Positions 62,540 through 64,000 of a stretch of DNA of 64,000 bases are shown here, one piece after another (within the stretch, counting starts at the first letter, position 1; each line of letters begins with the position of its first letter). Source of the DNA: Collinsella sp. AK_207A (GTDB lineage Bacteria > Actinomycetota > Coriobacteriia > Coriobacteriales > Coriobacteriaceae). The stretch covers positions 62,001 to 126,000 of the forward strand of contig NZ_CABWID010000019.1 of assembly GCF_902501965.1 (NCBI RefSeq), read 5' to 3'. Position numbers and translations under genes: made by a program. The notes under the pieces are model-generated. The model searched no databases. It was not told where the DNA came from and saw only the letters and a program-made list of their open reading frames with translations.

Positions 62540-64000
62540 TTACGCCGTCGCGGCATCGCTCCCGGTGGCAGCCTGCTCGGCCTCGGCTTGGCAGTGCTCG
62601 CGGCCCAACTCGGTCCACTCGGGCTCCTCGTCGGGGATGGAACCGGCCCCCTTGGTGAAGAACTCCTTCAGGCAGTTGTAGGCAACGATCACACCGAGTA
62701 CCAGCAGCAGCACCGCGAAGATGAGCTGCAAGCCCTTCGTGGCAGCCACCGACATGGCCGCCGAGGCCGCCGTGGCGGGGATGGTGCCAAAGAACCCGAA
62801 CTGGCCGATGACGGCAATGCAACCCATGATGCTCTGGACGAGCGAGGTGCCGGTACAGGCCAGCAGAAACACCACGGGAATGTAGAGCATCCAGCCCTTG
62901 CGGCCCGTGCACTTGCAGAACACGGCGAGGGTGATCATGGTCATGCCGCCCAGCAGCTGGTTGGAGGCACCAAAGAGCGCCCAGATGTTGCTATAGCCGC
63001 CAAAGGCGAGCACCATGCCGAGCGCCAGCGTCACGACCGTTGCGAACCAGGGGTTGCCGAGCACCTTCATGGCGCCGGACTTCTCCTTATCGAGCGCCAG
63101 GGCGTCGTTGGTGCGAGCGAAGAACTCGGAGAACGAGGTGCGGCCGATACGGCACACGGCGTCGACGGACGTCAGGGCAAGGGCGGAGACGCTCATGGTC
63201 ATGAACACGTTGGCCAGCGTGGCGTTCACGCCAAAGGCCTCCATGCCACGGGAGACGCCCGTGGAGAAGATCGTGAACGGCGTGGCGGCAACGCCCGCGT
63301 TCAACGCACCGGTACCGGCGGTGTTCAGATCGGAATACATGATGGCTGCGACGATGATGGCAAGGATGCCCACGAAGGACTCGGTCACCATGGCGCCGTA
63401 GCCCACCTTGACCGCATCCTCCTCGCGCTCAACCTGCTTGGAAGAGGTACCGGAGCTCACCAGGCTGTGGAAGCCGGAAAGCGCGCCACAGGCAACGGAC
63501 ACGAACAGCAGCGGGAACATATTGCCCGAGGCAGTGGTAAAGCCGGTGAAGGCGGGGGCCGTCATCTGAGCCTGGCCGTTCGCACCGAGCACCACGATGC
63601 CGAGCACGGCGCAGATGATCATGGCGAGCATCATGATGGAGGTCAGGTAGTCGCGCGGGGTCTTCAGCACCTGGATGGGCACCGAGCTCACGATGAGCAG
63701 GTACACGGCCACCACGGCAAACCAACCGTACTTGTCGAGATAGATGGGGAAGTTCATGCCCACGGCAAAGGTGAGCAGAATGGCGATCACGGCCACCGCG
63801 AGCTCGCGAGGACCCTCGAGGTTCCACTTGCGGCAAGCCCAGCCAAAGAACATGGCGCCGAAGGTGAGCAGGATGGAGATGGTGCCCGCAGCGCCCGCAG
63901 CATAGGACTTGGCGGCGCCGTTCACGCCCACGCCCACGCCGGCGGAAACCACGTCATCGGGCTTCATGGCAAAGGTGCCGGCAACCATATCGACGAACGC
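62540..64000 (-). CDS. cstA: Carbon starvation protein CstA (5' end beyond window)
   Basis: Membrane transporter for pyruvate or peptides used under carbon limitation. 486 residues are visible and the frame is open to the right edge (AFVDMVAGTFA), so the N-terminus is missing. CstA-family features: FHSLVSSGTSSKQVEREEDA, GYGAMVTESFVGILAII, SALALTSVDAVCRIGR and WALFGASNQLLGGMTMI, with many hydrophobic helices. A C-terminal charged tail follows the last helix. Upstream of the two-component genes, but with its own terminator. Confidence 0.94.
   Translation of the reverse strand, partial: AFVDMVAGTFAMKPDDVVSAGVGVGVNGAAKSYAAGAAGTISILLTFGAMFFGWACRKWNLEGPRELAVAVIAILLTFAVGMNFPIYLDKYGWFAVVAVYLLIVSSVPIQVLKTPRDYLTSIMMLAMIICAVLGIVVLGANGQAQMTAPAFTGFTTASGNMFPLLFVSVACGALSGFHSLVSSGTSSKQVEREEDAVKVGYGAMVTESFVGILAIIVAAIMYSDLNTAGTGALNAGVAATPFTIFSTGVSRGMEAFGVNATLANVFMTMSVSALALTSVDAVCRIGRTSFSEFFARTNDALALDKEKSGAMKVLGNPWFATVVTLALGMVLAFGGYSNIWALFGASNQLLGGMTMITLAVFCKCTGRKGWMLYIPVVFLLACTGTSLVQSIMGCIAVIGQFGFFGTIPATAASAAMSVAATKGLQLIFAVLLLVLGVIVAYNCLKEFFTKGAGSIPDEEPEWTELGREHCQAEAEQAATGSDAATA

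Overview
The window is high-GC (roughly 60-65 %), densely packed, and mostly read on the minus strand, with several TTG and GTG starts behind clear Shine-Dalgarno (SD) sites. It looks like a Coriobacteriia chromosome (Collinsella or Olsenella-like). Reasons: GatCAB, a type III glutamine synthetase, a topoisomerase I with archaeal-like motifs, tandem MurE ligases without the diaminopimelate signature, an LPXTG surface protein, a tmRNA tag ending in ALAA, and a split MetH. The genus is inference; no rRNA lies in the window.

Layout. 1-2.5 kb: a Nudix hydrolase (cut by the left edge) and a Gfo/Idh oxidoreductase with its DeoR regulator. 2.8-3.1 kb: a possible small protein gene. 3.1-9.2 kb: a cell-wall run read murE2, murE1, HAD phosphatase, murI, rph. 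9.4-13 kb: tRNA-Val, argB, argC, iron alcohol dehydrogenase. 13.3-18.4 kb (plus strand): a NusG-II protein, two related helical-repeat proteins, a membrane protein, an SlyD-like FKBP and a shortened indolepyruvate oxidoreductase-like Fe-S protein. 18.5-21.6 kb: bioY, tRNA-Glu, type III glutamine synthetase. 22-26.4 kb: metF plus the MetH reactivation module on the plus strand, converging on a MetH that lacks that module. 27-39 kb: a 1280-residue surface phosphoesterase, topA, yhbY, a radical-SAM HemN-like protein and a 1014-residue P-loop/BTAD regulator. 39.6-43.4 kb: glmM, PTS IIA, nagB, then rplM-rpsI. 43.5-48 kb: patatin, an unknown protein, an MFS-CBS fusion with a divergent TetR. 48.1-50 kb: tmRNA, a toxin-antitoxin pair, a decayed gene. 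50-56.5 kb: gatCAB and ppc. 56.7-57.35 kb: opposed 30-bp repeat arrays and a Clp-like fossil. 57.4-64 kb: purine permease, uppP, universal stress protein, a two-component system and cstA (cut by the right edge).

How the genes work together. The best linked sets are peptidoglycan supply (murE pair, murI, glmM, uppP), the folate/B12 methionine cycle (metF, MetH, MetH reactivation), amino-sugar use (glmM, PTS IIA, nagB), arginine synthesis (argC, argB) and translation (rplM, rpsI, gatCAB, tmRNA, yhbY).

The most unusual features are between genes: a 233-bp inverted repeat that starts at the stop codons of two converging genes, a 194-bp element with 28-bp terminal inverted repeats, an inverted copy of the FKBP translation start in its own leader, and two opposed arrays of 30-bp repeats.
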